Below are positions 25,340-34,255 of a stretch of DNA of 64,000 nt, one piece after another. Numbering within the stretch: position 1 is the stretch's first letter; each line of letters begins with the position of its first letter. The notes beneath the pieces are model-generated. The model did no database searches. It saw nothing but the letters and a program-made list of their open reading frames with translations, and had not been told where the DNA came from. This DNA is from Methylobacterium mesophilicum SR1.6/6 (GTDB lineage Bacteria > Pseudomonadota > Alphaproteobacteria > Rhizobiales > Beijerinckiaceae): positions 4,607,447 through 4,671,446 of the forward strand of contig NZ_CP043538.1 of assembly GCF_000364445.2 (NCBI RefSeq), in the 5' to 3' direction. The position numbers and the translations under genes are program-made.

Positions 25340-25373
25340 GCGCACGCGGGGGTTCCCTTCTTCCACCCGCGCC

Positions 25374-25484
25374 CTCATCCTGAGGTGCCCGCGTCAGCGG
25401 GCCTCGAAGGAGGCCTCCAGCCATCGCACGTCTTCTGGAGGACTCCTTCGGGGCCTCCGCTGCGCTGCGGCACCTCAGGATGAG
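25374..25484. repeat. Palindromic repeat family A, copy 2 (hemA-bchI gap)
   Basis: A 111-bp copy with intact outer arms CTCATCCTGAGGTGCC / GGCACCTCAGGATGAG and inner arms CTCGAAGGAGGCCTCCAG / CTGGAGGACTCCTTCGGGG. Its right arm runs into GATGAGGGGGTGGG, 0-12 bp before the bchI TTG, and probably forms the bchI ribosome-binding site. It might also terminate hemA transcription. Confidence 0.88.
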
Positions 25485-25492
25485 GGGGTGGG

Positions 25493-26533
25493 TTGGATGC
25501 CCCCGCAGCATCGAGTCATTGCGTGCCCACCTTCCCCTTCTCGGCCATTGTCGGCCAGGACGAGATGCGCCAGGCGCTGCTGATCGCGGCGGTGGATCCG
25601 GCCGTCGGCGGCGTGCTGGTCTTCGGCGACCGCGGCACCGGCAAGTCAACGGCGATCCGGGCGCTCGCCGCCCTGCTGCCGCCGATGCGGGCTGTCATCG
25701 GCTGCCCCTACAACTGCGATCCCGACAGCCCCGCCGAATCCTGCCCGCACTGCGCGGCGGGCGCCCCGCGCAAGAGTCATAAAAGGCCCGTGCCGGTCGT
25801 CGACCTGCCGCTGGGCGCCACCGAGGACCGGGTGGTCGGCACCCTGGACCTGGAGCGGGCGCTCGGCGCCGGCGTGAAGGCCTTCGAGCCCGGGCTGCTG
25901 GCCCGGGCCAACCGCGGTTTCCTGTATATCGACGAGGTGAACCTCCTCGAGGACCACCTCGTGGATCTCCTGCTCGACGTGGCAGCTTCCGGCGTCAACA
26001 CGGTGGAGCGTGAGGGACTGTCCCTCCGTCATCCGGCGCGATTCGTGCTGGTCGGGTCGGGCAATCCGGAGGAGGGGGAGTTGCGCCCGCAGCTCCTCGA
26101 CCGGTTCGGCCTCGCCTGCGAGGTCACGACCCCGAAGGACATCCCCACCCGGATCGCGGTGGTGCGCGCCCGCGACGCCTACGAGCGGGACCCTGCGGCC
26201 TTCTGCGCCGCCCAGGCCTCGGAGGATCGGAAGGTCCAGAAGCGGATCCTGCTGGCCCGGGAACGCCTGTCGTCCGTGCGCGTGCCGGACGCGGCCCTGG
26301 AACGCGCGGCGCGGCTCTGTCTCGCCCTCGGCACGGACGGCCTGCGCGGCGAGCTGACCCTGATGCGAACCGCCCGCGCCCTGGCGGCCCTCGACGGCGC
26401 GGAGGCGGTTACCGACGACCAGCTCCGCCGCATCGCGCCGGCCTCCCTGCGGCACAGGCTGCGCCGGAACCCGCTGGACGAATCCGGCTCCACGGCGCGG
26501 GTCGAACGGGCACTTGCCGAGGTGTTTGCGTGA
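25493..26533 (+). CDS. bchI: Magnesium chelatase ATPase subunit I
   Basis: An AAA+ ATPase (346 residues from the TTG at 25493) that, with BchD, powers Mg insertion by BchH. Walker A GDRGTGKS is at 45-52, Walker [11 protein letters not shown] near 140, and sensor [20 protein letters not shown] follows. Between the first strands lies a Cys4 pattern C71-x3-C75-x8-C84-x2-C87, perhaps zinc-binding. The only good Shine-Dalgarno is repeat-derived and fits the TTG start; a GTG at 25523 is the alternative. The stop overlaps the bchD start. Confidence 0.93.
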   Translation: MDAPAASSHCVPTFPFSAIVGQDEMRQALLIAAVDPAVGGVLVFGDRGTGKSTAIRALAALLPPMRAVIGCPYNCDPDSPAESCPHCAAGAPRKSHKRPVPVVDLPLGATEDRVVGTLDLERALGAGVKAFEPGLLARANRGFLYIDEVNLLEDHLVDLLLDVAASGVNTVEREGLSLRHPARFVLVGSGNPEEGELRPQLLDRFGLACEVTTPKDIPTRIAVVRARDAYERDPAAFCAAQASEDRKVQKRILLARERLSSVRVPDAALERAARLCLALGTDGLRGELTLMRTARALAALDGAEAVTDDQLRRIAPASLRHRLRRNPLDESGSTARVERALAEVFA

Positions 26534-28233
26534 CGGGCACACCGCGCCTCCCTCTCGCAGGAGAGGGAGGCAGCGCGCCCGGCCGGTGGGAGGATGCCTG
26601 TCTCGCGGCCCGCCTGATCGCCGCCGACCCGCCCGCCTGCGGCGGCGCGGTGCTGCGCGCCGCCCCCGGGCCGGTCCGCGAGGGCTGGCTCGACATCCTG
26701 CGGGCGGCCATGCCGCCCGGAACGCCCTGGCGGCGGCTGCCCCCCGGCATCGGCGACGACGCCCTTCTCGGGGGCCTCGACCTCGCCGCGACCCTGGCGG
26801 CCGGTCGTCCGGTCCCGCGGGCCGGTCTTCTTTCGGAAGCCAATGGCGGGATCGTCGTGGTACCGATGGCGGAGCGCCTGCCCGCCGGCACCGCCTCCCG
26901 CCTCGCGGCTGCCCTGGACACCGGCGTCGTCTCGGACCGCCCGGCCCGCTTCGGCCTGATCCTGCTCGACGAGGGCGAGGCCGACGAGGCGATTGCCGAG
27001 GCCCTGGCCGACCGTCTCGCCTTCCGGCTCGACCTGGGCGGGCTCGGCCGCGCGGGGATGTCGGCCCGATCCCCGGAGCCGGAACGCGCTGACGGTCCTG
27101 CTGAGCCCGATCCGGCCGGCCGCCTCTGCGCCCTGGCCGAGGCCTTCGGCATCGCGTCGCTGCGCGGGCCGATCCTGGCGGCCCGCGTGGCACGGCTCCT
27201 CGCGGGCGAGAGATCGATCGGGCGGGCCGAGATCGTCGCGGCCGGACGCCTCGTCCTGGCGCCCCGGGCTACACGCCTGCCCGCCCCGGAGGACGGCGTG
27301 CCCGATACCGGGGACGGACCGCCCGCCGAGCCACCCGAGGAGCCTCCCGCCGAGTTGACGGATCCGGCTGCCGCCCAAGTGCCCGACGAGGTGGTTCTGG
27401 AGGCAGTACGCGCGGCGATCCCGCCGGACCTCCTCGACCAGTTGCTGTCCGGCCAGGCGCGCCTCGCGGGGGCGAAGGCCGGCCGGGTTGGCCAGATGGC
27501 GGCGGCCCGCACCGGGCGCCCGGTCGGCAGCCGGCGGGGCGATCCGCGGCGGGAGCGCCTGGACCTGCTCGCGACCTTGCGGGCGGCGGCGCCCTGGCAG
27601 GCCGTGCGACGGCGCGAGGAGGAGGCGCGCCGCATCGTGGTGCGGCGGGACGACCTGCGCGTCCGGATCCTGCGGCAGCGGACCGAGACCACGACGGTGT
27701 TCTGCGTCGATGCGTCGGGTTCGGCGGCCCTGGAGCGGCTGGCCGAAGCGAAGGGCGCCGTCGAGTTGCTGCTCGCCGAGGCCTATGTCAGGCGCGATCG
27801 GGTGGCTCTGGTGGCGTTCCGCGGAGTCGGCGCGGAGCTGATCCTGCCACCGACGCGCTCGCTGACCCGGGCCAAGCGCGGCCTCGCGGGGCTGCCCGGC
27901 GGCGGTGGGACGCCCCTCGCGGCGGGGATCGATGCTGCGGTGGCGGTGGCGCTCGGCGTGCGCCGGGGCGGCAGCCGGCCGGCGATCGTGCTGCTCACGG
28001 ACGGCCGCGCCAATGTCGGGCGGTCGGGCGAGGGCGGGCGCGGCCAGGCTGGAACGGAAGCGCTGCAGGCAGCCCGCACGTTGCGCGCAGCCGGACTTTC
28101 GTCCCTGGTGATCGACACCGGAAACCGGGGCGAAGAGGCCCGGACGGTGGCGGACGCGATGGGGGCCCGCTACCTGAGATTACCGCGCGCCGATGCGGGT
28201 CAGCTCAGCGCGGCGGTCCGGGCGGCGCTCTGA
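26530..28233 (+). CDS. bchD: Magnesium chelatase subunit D
   Basis: A 567-residue partner of BchI: an AAA+-like N-terminal half without a Walker A lysine, a Pro/Glu-rich linker (about 255-280), and a C-terminal von Willebrand A domain with MIDAS motif DASGSAA. It organises the BchI hexamer and contacts BchH. The GTG start overlaps the bchI stop. Codons 6-14 contain a perfect hairpin (26547-26570), so the N-terminal LPLAGEGG segment looks repeat-derived. Confidence 0.94.
   Translation: MTGTPRLPLAGEGGSAPGRWEDACLAARLIAADPPACGGAVLRAAPGPVREGWLDILRAAMPPGTPWRRLPPGIGDDALLGGLDLAATLAAGRPVPRAGLLSEANGGIVVVPMAERLPAGTASRLAAALDTGVVSDRPARFGLILLDEGEADEAIAEALADRLAFRLDLGGLGRAGMSARSPEPERADGPAEPDPAGRLCALAEAFGIASLRGPILAARVARLLAGERSIGRAEIVAAGRLVLAPRATRLPAPEDGVPDTGDGPPAEPPEEPPAELTDPAAAQVPDEVVLEAVRAAIPPDLLDQLLSGQARLAGAKAGRVGQMAAARTGRPVGSRRGDPRRERLDLLATLRAAAPWQAVRRREEEARRIVVRRDDLRVRILRQRTETTTVFCVDASGSAALERLAEAKGAVELLLAEAYVRRDRVALVAFRGVGAELILPPTRSLTRAKRGLAGLPGGGGTPLAAGIDAAVAVALGVRRGGSRPAIVLLTDGRANVGRSGEGGRGQAGTEALQAARTLRAAGLSSLVIDTGNRGEEARTVADAMGARYLRLPRADAGQLSAAVRAAL
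26547..26570 (+). promoter_or_regulatory. Perfect hairpin at the start of bchD coding sequence
   Basis: CCTCCCTCTC-GCAG-GAGAGGGAGG: a 10-bp perfect stem with a 4-nt loop, beginning 17 nt after the bchD GTG. It resembles the short CTCCTCCCC-type palindromes elsewhere in the window and is translated in frame. It may slow translation initiation or simply be a tolerated repeat. Confidence 0.6.
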
Positions 28234-28252
28234 GGGCCGCGACGGAACGACC

Positions 28253-28399
28253 TCAGAGGTCGCCGCTGATCCCCAGATCGGCGAGGCGCTGGTGGTGCGA
28301 GAGCCAAGCGTTCAGCATGTCGCGGAGGACGGAACCGAAGCTCCAGTTGCCGTCAGCCGGGGCGGCGATGTTCTGGGTCGAGGAGGTGAAGAGGATCAT
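28253..28399 (-). CDS. Small DUF1127-like protein
   Basis: A possible 48-residue protein on the minus strand between bchD and bchO. The C-terminal half, LRDMLNAWLSHHQRLADLGISGDL, resembles the DUF1127 pattern (amphipathic helix, then a short L..LGI motif). GGAG lies 6 bases before the ATG at 28399. DUF1127 proteins of Rhizobiales and Rhodobacter are small stress or RNA-metabolism factors. Homology is judged by eye only. Confidence 0.55.
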   Translation of the reverse strand: MILFTSSTQNIAAPADGNWSFGSVLRDMLNAWLSHHQRLADLGISGDL

Positions 28400-28609
28400 G
28401 GCCTGCTCCAAAGTTGGGCGATGCGTCTTGTTCTTGTGCGGTCGAGATATGCTCATTCTGCCGCATCGCAGCAATCGGTCCGCGCTCAGCGGTGGCATGC
28501 GGTCTCCGCATGGGATTGTTGAGAGTTACGAAATACTTCCGTGGCTGCACGATAGCACCGTCTCATGGCCCGGACGGGTCCATTATGATGCACTGCGGGA
28601 GACACTGGC

Positions 28610-29509
28610 GTGTTGAATCCGTTCGACCCCGACCGGCCCGATTGGGCGCGTGAGGGCCGGGACTGGCCGCATCGGGACGCGAGCCGCTTCGTCGAGGCGT
28701 CGGGCCTGCAATGGCACGTCCAGGAATTCGGCCGCCCGGAGGCGCCAACGCTGCTGCTGCTCCACGGCACCGGGGCGGCGACCCATTCCTGGCGCGCCCT
28801 GGCGCCGCTGCTGGCCCGGGACTTTTTCGTTATCGCCCCGGATCTTCCCGGCCACGGCTTCACAGACCCGCTCCCCGACCGTGACCTGTCGCTGCCCGGC
28901 ATGGCCCGCGCCGTGGCGGGTCTCGTGGAAGCGCTGGGCCGCCCGCCGGTCTTGGCGGCCGGTCACTCGGCGGGCGCGGCCGTGCTGGCGCGCATGTGCC
29001 TCGACGGAGCCATCGCGCCCCAGCTGCTGGCGGCCTTCAACGGAGCGCTCGCGCCGCTGCCGGGTGCGGCCAACCTGCTGTTCCCCAGCATGGCGCGGCT
29101 CCTGTTCCTCAATCCCTTCACCCCGAAGGTCTTCGCTTGGACGGCGGACCGGTCGGCCGCGAAGCGGCTCATCGAGGGGACCGGCTCCCGCCTCGACCCG
29201 CAGGGGGTCGAGCTCTACCGGCGGCTCTTCGCCCGGGCGGGCCACGTCCGCGGGACGCTCGGCATGATGGCGAACTGGGACCTCGCCGGGCTCTACGGTG
29301 CCTTGCCGGGGCTCGCGACCCGCACCCTGCTGATCGTCGGCGGCGACGATCGGGCGATCCTGCCGGACACTGCCTTCACGGTGCGCGACCGCCTGCCCGA
29401 CGCCCGGGTCGCGCTGATCCGCGGTCTCGGCCACCTCGCGCACGAGGAGGCGCCGGAGCGCGTGGCGGACGAGCTGCTCAAGGAGGCGCGGGCGGTCGGC
29501 ATCCTGTGA
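28610..29509 (+). CDS. bchO: Mg-chelatase-associated alpha/beta hydrolase BchO
   Basis: A 299-residue alpha/beta hydrolase: HGTGAATHSW oxyanion region, nucleophile elbow GHSAGA, then GGDDRAI and a final GLGHLAHEE histidine. BchO is always near bchID and is suspected to help the Mg chelatase or its product; the activity is not established. The start is the GTG at 28610 behind GGGAG, and 376 bp separate it from bchD, so it may have its own promoter. Confidence 0.92.
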   Translation: MLNPFDPDRPDWAREGRDWPHRDASRFVEASGLQWHVQEFGRPEAPTLLLLHGTGAATHSWRALAPLLARDFFVIAPDLPGHGFTDPLPDRDLSLPGMARAVAGLVEALGRPPVLAAGHSAGAAVLARMCLDGAIAPQLLAAFNGALAPLPGAANLLFPSMARLLFLNPFTPKVFAWTADRSAAKRLIEGTGSRLDPQGVELYRRLFARAGHVRGTLGMMANWDLAGLYGALPGLATRTLLIVGGDDRAILPDTAFTVRDRLPDARVALIRGLGHLAHEEAPERVADELLKEARAVGIL

Positions 29510-29629
29510 TCCCGGGCCGGCCGGAGCCAGCGCATGTCAGAGGGCGTCGCATGTCCCATCGGGACTGGCGCCCGGTTTGCCTGGGCTTTAGAGCCTGCGG
29601 CGGAACCGGACCTGGGAGCAGTCGAGACG

Positions 29630-30415
29630 ATGACGAGACCCGTAATCGGCGTCATCGGGAACGCGCGTCTGATCGACAACCGGTTTCCGGCGCAGATTGT
29701 CGGCGAGAACAACATGCGCGCCGTGGCGCACGTGGCCGGTGCCCTGCCGCTGATGTTCGCCGCCACCCCGGCAGCGACCGATCTCGGCGATCTTCTCGAC
29801 ACCGTGGACGGCATCCTGCTCACCGGCGGCCGCGCCAACGTTCACCCGACCCGGTTCAACGCCGAGCCCTGCGCGGCGCACGAGCCCTACGACGAGGATC
29901 GCGACGCGGTGGCGCTGCCGCTGGTCGAGGCGTGCGTGGCGCGGGGCGTGCCGCTGTTCGGCATCTGCCGGGGCTTCCAGGAGATGAACGTCGCCTTCGG
30001 CGGCAGCTTGCACCCGGAGATCCGCACCCTGCCCGGGCGACTCAACCACCGCATGCCGCGCCTGGAGAACGGCGAGATCCATCCGGACCTTGAGGTGATC
30101 TTCGCCGACCGCCACGCGGTCCGCCTGACGCCCGGCGGCGCCTTCGCCCGCCTGCTGGGACGCGAGACGATCCGGGTGAACTCCCTGCACGGCCAGGGCA
30201 TCCTGGAGCCGGGCGCGCGGATCGTGATCGAGGGGGTCGCCGAGGACGAGACGATCGAGGCGATCCGCGTCCGCGATGCCGCGGGCTTCGCGCTGGGCGT
30301 GCAGTGGCACGCGGAGCACGATCCGGCCACGAACCCGATCAACCGTGCCCTGTTCGAGGCATTCGGGAGCGCCGCGGCAGCGCACCACGGGGCGCGGTCC
30401 GCCAGCCGCGGCTGA
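29630..30415 (+). CDS. Gamma-glutamyl-gamma-aminobutyrate hydrolase family (class I amidotransferase, C26)
   Basis: A 261-residue protein of the PuuD-like peptidase C26 family. The nucleophile C113 lies in FGICRGFQEMNV and the dyad is completed by H227 and E229 (GVQWHAEHD). Relatives cleave gamma-glutamyl amides such as gamma-Glu-GABA. The ATG at 29630 fits family N-termini (RPVIGVIGN). It lies beside the GntA-like and DUF1989 genes, which may point to nitrogen-compound catabolism; the real substrate is open. Confidence 0.85.
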   Translation: MTRPVIGVIGNARLIDNRFPAQIVGENNMRAVAHVAGALPLMFAATPAATDLGDLLDTVDGILLTGGRANVHPTRFNAEPCAAHEPYDEDRDAVALPLVEACVARGVPLFGICRGFQEMNVAFGGSLHPEIRTLPGRLNHRMPRLENGEIHPDLEVIFADRHAVRLTPGGAFARLLGRETIRVNSLHGQGILEPGARIVIEGVAEDETIEAIRVRDAAGFALGVQWHAEHDPATNPINRALFEAFGSAAAAHHGARSASRG

Positions 30416-30659
30416 TCCGCGCTCTTGGCGGGTCAAGGCTGAACTTCAGGCTCCTGATGCGACAGCACAGACGCGACTTTCCGCCAGCCGGATCCAGTTT
30501 TTTGTGGCTTAACATATGTTTTTTGTCGACTTATCGACAGATAAAGCGCTTCCGGAATGGCCGGATATCTTGCGTGCGCGCCGGTGGAGCCACGTTCTCC
30601 CCGGACGACCTGTCGCAGGTCGGAACGGCATCTGCCCCATGAGGTTCCCGGAGTCCCGC

Positions 30660-31466
30660 ATGGCGGCTGCCCTCTTCCCGGGCACCCCTGCGCAGAACAC
30701 GGGCACCGACCGCATGCAGTTTCCCCGCGACGACCGAGAGCACCCCCGTGCCGAGGCCTTCCGCGACTTCATCCGGAACCCGCCGTTTCCCTGCGTGGGC
30801 GCCAAGTCCGCACTGTCACGCGGCCGTATGCGGATCGTCGTCGCGAGGGACATCACCTCGGGCTGGGACGACATGCGCATCTACCCGGCGCTGCTCGCCT
30901 TCGTGGCGCAGTACCGGGCGCAGCCCGACCTGTTCCAGAGCTTCGCGGTCGTCTTCGAGGGGCCCGGCGACCTCTCGGAAGAGGCCTTCGAGGAAAATCT
31001 CTGGGCGCGGGCGCAATCCCTGACCGACAAGGATGCCTGGCTCGGCCAGCCGCACGACGCGCGCGTGGCGGACGATCCCGACAACCCGCACTTCTCCTTA
31101 AGCTTCGGCGGTGAAGCCTTCTTCGTGGTCGGGCTGCACCCGAACGCGAGCCGGCCGGCGCGGCGCTTCTCCTCGCCGGTCCTGGTCTTCAACCTGCACG
31201 CGCAGTTCGAGCGGTTGCGCGCGGAGGGCCGCTACGAGAAGCTGCGCGCCTCGATCCTGGAGCGCGACCAGGCCCTCGCGGGCAGCGTGAACCCGATGCT
31301 GGCGCGTCACGGCGAGGCTTCGGAGGCGCGGCAGTACAGCGGCCGCGTGGTCGGCGCTGACTGGCGCTGCCCCATGCAGGGCCGCCCGGCGCCCGTACCC
31401 GAAGCCGACACGTGGCATCCGCCGGCCTCTCTCCTTGATCACACCCTGCCGGGACACGGAGCCTGA
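30660..31466 (+). CDS. YqcI/YcgG family protein, GntA-like putative heme N-hydroxylase
   Basis: A 268-residue protein with the family blocks FPCVGAKSALSRGR (43-56), PHFSLSFGGEAFFVVGLHP (143-161), SRPARRF, and EARQYSGRVVGADWRCP (222-238). The family includes GntA, the heme-dependent N-hydroxylase of guanitoxin synthesis. Most members are uncharacterised. I chose the ATG at 30660 (GGAG 7 bases upstream); the frame is open to 30516. Eight bp separate it from the DUF1989 gene, so they are probably co-transcribed. A guanidine- or amine-hydroxylating role is inference. Confidence 0.8.
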   Translation: MAAALFPGTPAQNTGTDRMQFPRDDREHPRAEAFRDFIRNPPFPCVGAKSALSRGRMRIVVARDITSGWDDMRIYPALLAFVAQYRAQPDLFQSFAVVFEGPGDLSEEAFEENLWARAQSLTDKDAWLGQPHDARVADDPDNPHFSLSFGGEAFFVVGLHPNASRPARRFSSPVLVFNLHAQFERLRAEGRYEKLRASILERDQALAGSVNPMLARHGEASEARQYSGRVVGADWRCPMQGRPAPVPEADTWHPPASLLDHTLPGHGA

Positions 31467-31474
31467 GACGATCG

Positions 31475-32083
31475 ATGAAGCCCGCCATGAACCGAGCGGA
31501 CGTGCAGCGCATCGAACCGCGCTCCGGCGTCGCCTTCACTCTCGACAGGGGGCAGCGCCTGACGGTGATCGATCCGCGCGGCGAGCAGGTCGCCGACCTC
31601 GTGGCCTATAATCGCCACGACACCGGCGAGGTGATCTCCTCCGGGCGGACCCTCGACTACGCGAGCAAGATCTATCTCACCACCGGCGACCCGCTCTACT
31701 CGAACCGGTCGAACGTGCTCCTGCGCATCGTCGAGGACACGGTCGGGCGGCACGACTTCCTGCTGACGCCCTGCTCGGCCGACACGTTCCGGATCATCTA
31801 CGGCGACACCGACCCGCATCGTGGCTGCTTCGGCAACCTCGCTGCGGCCCTCGCTCCCTACGGCATCGCGCCGGACGCGATCCCGGTGGCGTTCAACTGC
31901 TTCATGAACGTGCCGATTGATGGCAGAACCGGGGCACTCACGGTCGAGCCGCCCCTCAGCCGGGCCGGCGACCGGATCGTGTTCGTGGCCGAGGCCGACC
32001 TGATCATCGGTCTGACCGCGTGCTCGGCGTTGCAATCCAACAACGGCAGCTTCAAGCCGATCGACTTCCGGGTCGACGACTAA
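31475..32083 (+). CDS. Urea carboxylase-associated family protein (DUF1989)
   Basis: A 202-residue cytosolic protein of the DUF1989/urea-carboxylase-associated family. Hallmarks: GQRLTVIDPRGEQVADLVAYN, DFLLTPCSADTF, HRGCFGNL, FNCFMNV and GLTACSA. Four cysteines (C100, C118, C142, C183) could bind a metal. Relatives are linked with guanidine/urea carboxylase systems, but no carboxylase is present here; the partner is the GntA-like gene just upstream. Confidence 0.85.
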   Translation: MKPAMNRADVQRIEPRSGVAFTLDRGQRLTVIDPRGEQVADLVAYNRHDTGEVISSGRTLDYASKIYLTTGDPLYSNRSNVLLRIVEDTVGRHDFLLTPCSADTFRIIYGDTDPHRGCFGNLAAALAPYGIAPDAIPVAFNCFMNVPIDGRTGALTVEPPLSRAGDRIVFVAEADLIIGLTACSALQSNNGSFKPIDFRVDD

Positions 32084-32352
32084 CTGGCACAGATACTTCT
32101 CCGCTACATCGCCCATCTCGCATAGTCAGCTTAGGAGAATAAGGCCTGCCATCGCCCGATCGATCGGACGCCGAGAGTAGATCACTCGGCTCGCGACGCG
32201 ATCAATCGACGAATGTTTGTCATTTACTAACCTTATAACGGGACACTGGCACGGCACAGCGCGGTCGGCGCGGGACGTACACGCAGACCGACCGATGCCC
32301 GATCCGCTGCCGCCCTGTCGGCAGCCCACGCCATCTCGCATTCGGTACCCGG

Positions 32353-34092
32353 ATGACCCCCACATCAGACCACCGCCCGCCCGCCGGACTCCGCGCGCCG
32401 TGGCGCGAACTCGCGCACGTGAAGCTGTCCCACAAGCTCGCCGCCGTGATGGCCCTGGTGGTGCTGGCCGTGGGCGCCCTGAGCGCCCTGAGCTTCTTCG
32501 ACACCCGCGAGTCGGCGCTCGAGGACCGCGCACTGATGACGAAGCGCCTGACGGAGGTCACCCACAGCCTGCTGGCGCACTACGAGGCGCTCGCGACCGC
32601 GGGCCAGATGCCGCTGCCCGAGGCGCAGAAGGCCGCCCTGTCGGCGATCACCGCCCTCCGGTTCGGCCAGGAGGATTACTTCTTCGTCCTCGATACCGAG
32701 GGCCGGCTCGTCGCCAACGCCTTCAACGCCAAGAATGTCGGCAAGCAGGTGCAGGACCAGACCGACGTCCCGGGCGGCAAGCGCTACTTCGCCGAGATGG
32801 TCGAGACCGCCAAGCGCGACGGGTCCGGCTTCGTCGAGTACCTGAAGCCGCGCCCGGGCGGGACGGTGCCGGTGGAGAAGATCGCCAGCGTCCAGCTCTT
32901 CAAGCCGTGGGGCTGGATCGTGGCCACGGGCCTCTACCTCGACGACGTGCACGCGGCGGTGCGCGCCCGCGCGCTGACCAACGCCCTCTGGGCCGCGGGC
33001 CTCGCGCTCCCGGTCCTGGCCCTGCTCGCGCTCATCGGCAACAGCCTGTCGCGCCCGATCGTGCGCCTCACCGCGGCCATGCGCGGCCTCGTCGGCGGCG
33101 ACCTGTCGGCCGCCGTCCCGGACCGGGCGCGCGGCGACGAGGTCGGCGCCATGGCCCGCGCGGTCCAGGTCTTCAAGGAGGCGCTGATCGCCAAGCGCGA
33201 CGCCGAGGCGGCCGCGGTCGCGGAGAACGCCGCGAAGATGCGCCGCGCCCGGGTGCTCGACGAGATCACCGCCCGCTTCGACGCGCAGGTGAGCACGCTC
33301 ACGCAGGGTCTGTCGTCGGCCTCCGTCGAGATGGAGGCCACCGCCCGGGAGATGACCCGCACGGCCGCGCGCACCACCGAGCAGTCCGGGCGCGTGGCCG
33401 CCGTCTCGCAGCAGACCTCGGGCAACGTCCAGACCGTCGCGGCGGCGAGCGAGGAGATGGCGGCCTCGATCCACGAGATCGCGGCCCGCGTGGCACAATC
33501 CTCCATGATGGCCGACCGGGCGAGCACGGATGTCGCCCGGACGAACGAACTCATGCAGGTCCTGTCCAGGGGGACGGATCAGATCAGCGAGGTGATGGGC
33601 CTGATCGCCGGGATCGCCGGCCAGACCAACCTGCTCGCCCTCAACGCGACCATCGAGGCCGCCCGGGCGGGCGAGGCCGGCAAGGGTTTTGCCGTGGTGG
33701 CGGGCGAGGTGAAGGCGCTGGCGGCGCAGACCGCCAAGGCCACGGAGACGATCGCCGGCCAGATCGCGGCGATCCAGAGCGAGACACGCAACGCCGTCGA
33801 GTCCATGCGGGCGATCGGGGGCACGATCGACGAGATGCGCACGGTCGCGCTGGGCGTGGCCGCCGCCATGGAGGAGCAGGGCGCGGCGACGAGCGAGATC
33901 GTCCGGAACGTCACGCAGGCGGCCGAGGGGACGCGGGCGGTCAGCACCGACATCGCCGACGTGCGGGCGGCCGCCGGCGAGACCGGTGCGGCCTCGGGCC
34001 AGGTCCTGAGCGCGGCCCAGGAATTGGCGCGGTGCTCCACGAGCCTCGGCCAGGAGGTGACGACCTTCCTGGCGGCGGTGAAGGCCGCCTGA
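32353..34092 (+). CDS. Methyl-accepting chemotaxis protein with Cache sensor
   Basis: A 579-residue chemoreceptor: TM1 at about 29-50, a periplasmic single-Cache-type domain (FGQEDYFFVLDTEGRLVANAF ... KPWGWIVATGLYLDDV), TM2 at about 212-232, a HAMP linker, and a cytoplasmic signalling domain with the CheA/CheW tip GIAGQTNLLALNATIEAARAGE. No C-terminal CheR pentapeptide is visible. The ligand is unknown; sCache domains often sense small organic acids. The 269-bp upstream gap is unusually AT-rich and probably carries its promoter. Confidence 0.92.
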   Translation: MTPTSDHRPPAGLRAPWRELAHVKLSHKLAAVMALVVLAVGALSALSFFDTRESALEDRALMTKRLTEVTHSLLAHYEALATAGQMPLPEAQKAALSAITALRFGQEDYFFVLDTEGRLVANAFNAKNVGKQVQDQTDVPGGKRYFAEMVETAKRDGSGFVEYLKPRPGGTVPVEKIASVQLFKPWGWIVATGLYLDDVHAAVRARALTNALWAAGLALPVLALLALIGNSLSRPIVRLTAAMRGLVGGDLSAAVPDRARGDEVGAMARAVQVFKEALIAKRDAEAAAVAENAAKMRRARVLDEITARFDAQVSTLTQGLSSASVEMEATAREMTRTAARTTEQSGRVAAVSQQTSGNVQTVAAASEEMAASIHEIAARVAQSSMMADRASTDVARTNELMQVLSRGTDQISEVMGLIAGIAGQTNLLALNATIEAARAGEAGKGFAVVAGEVKALAAQTAKATETIAGQIAAIQSETRNAVESMRAIGGTIDEMRTVALGVAAAMEEQGAATSEIVRNVTQAAEGTRAVSTDIADVRAAAGETGAASGQVLSAAQELARCSTSLGQEVTTFLAAVKAA

Positions 34093-34255
34093 GCCGAAGC
34101 GACGCCCAATCCGGAGTGGCGGACGGCCCGAATTGCGGGATCGACGATCCGCGCCACCGAAACCGAAACGCGGCGGCGGCCGAAGGCCGTCCCCTGGCAC
34201 CACCGGGCCGGCCGGGCGGCGGCTTCCACGCGTCAGAAGCCAGGGCGACGTTTCG

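Noticed and set aside
32247..32260. A sigma-54-like TGGCACG element upstream of the chemoreceptor
   Set aside because: The downstream GC of the -12 box is not at the required spacing (AGCG in place of TTGC).
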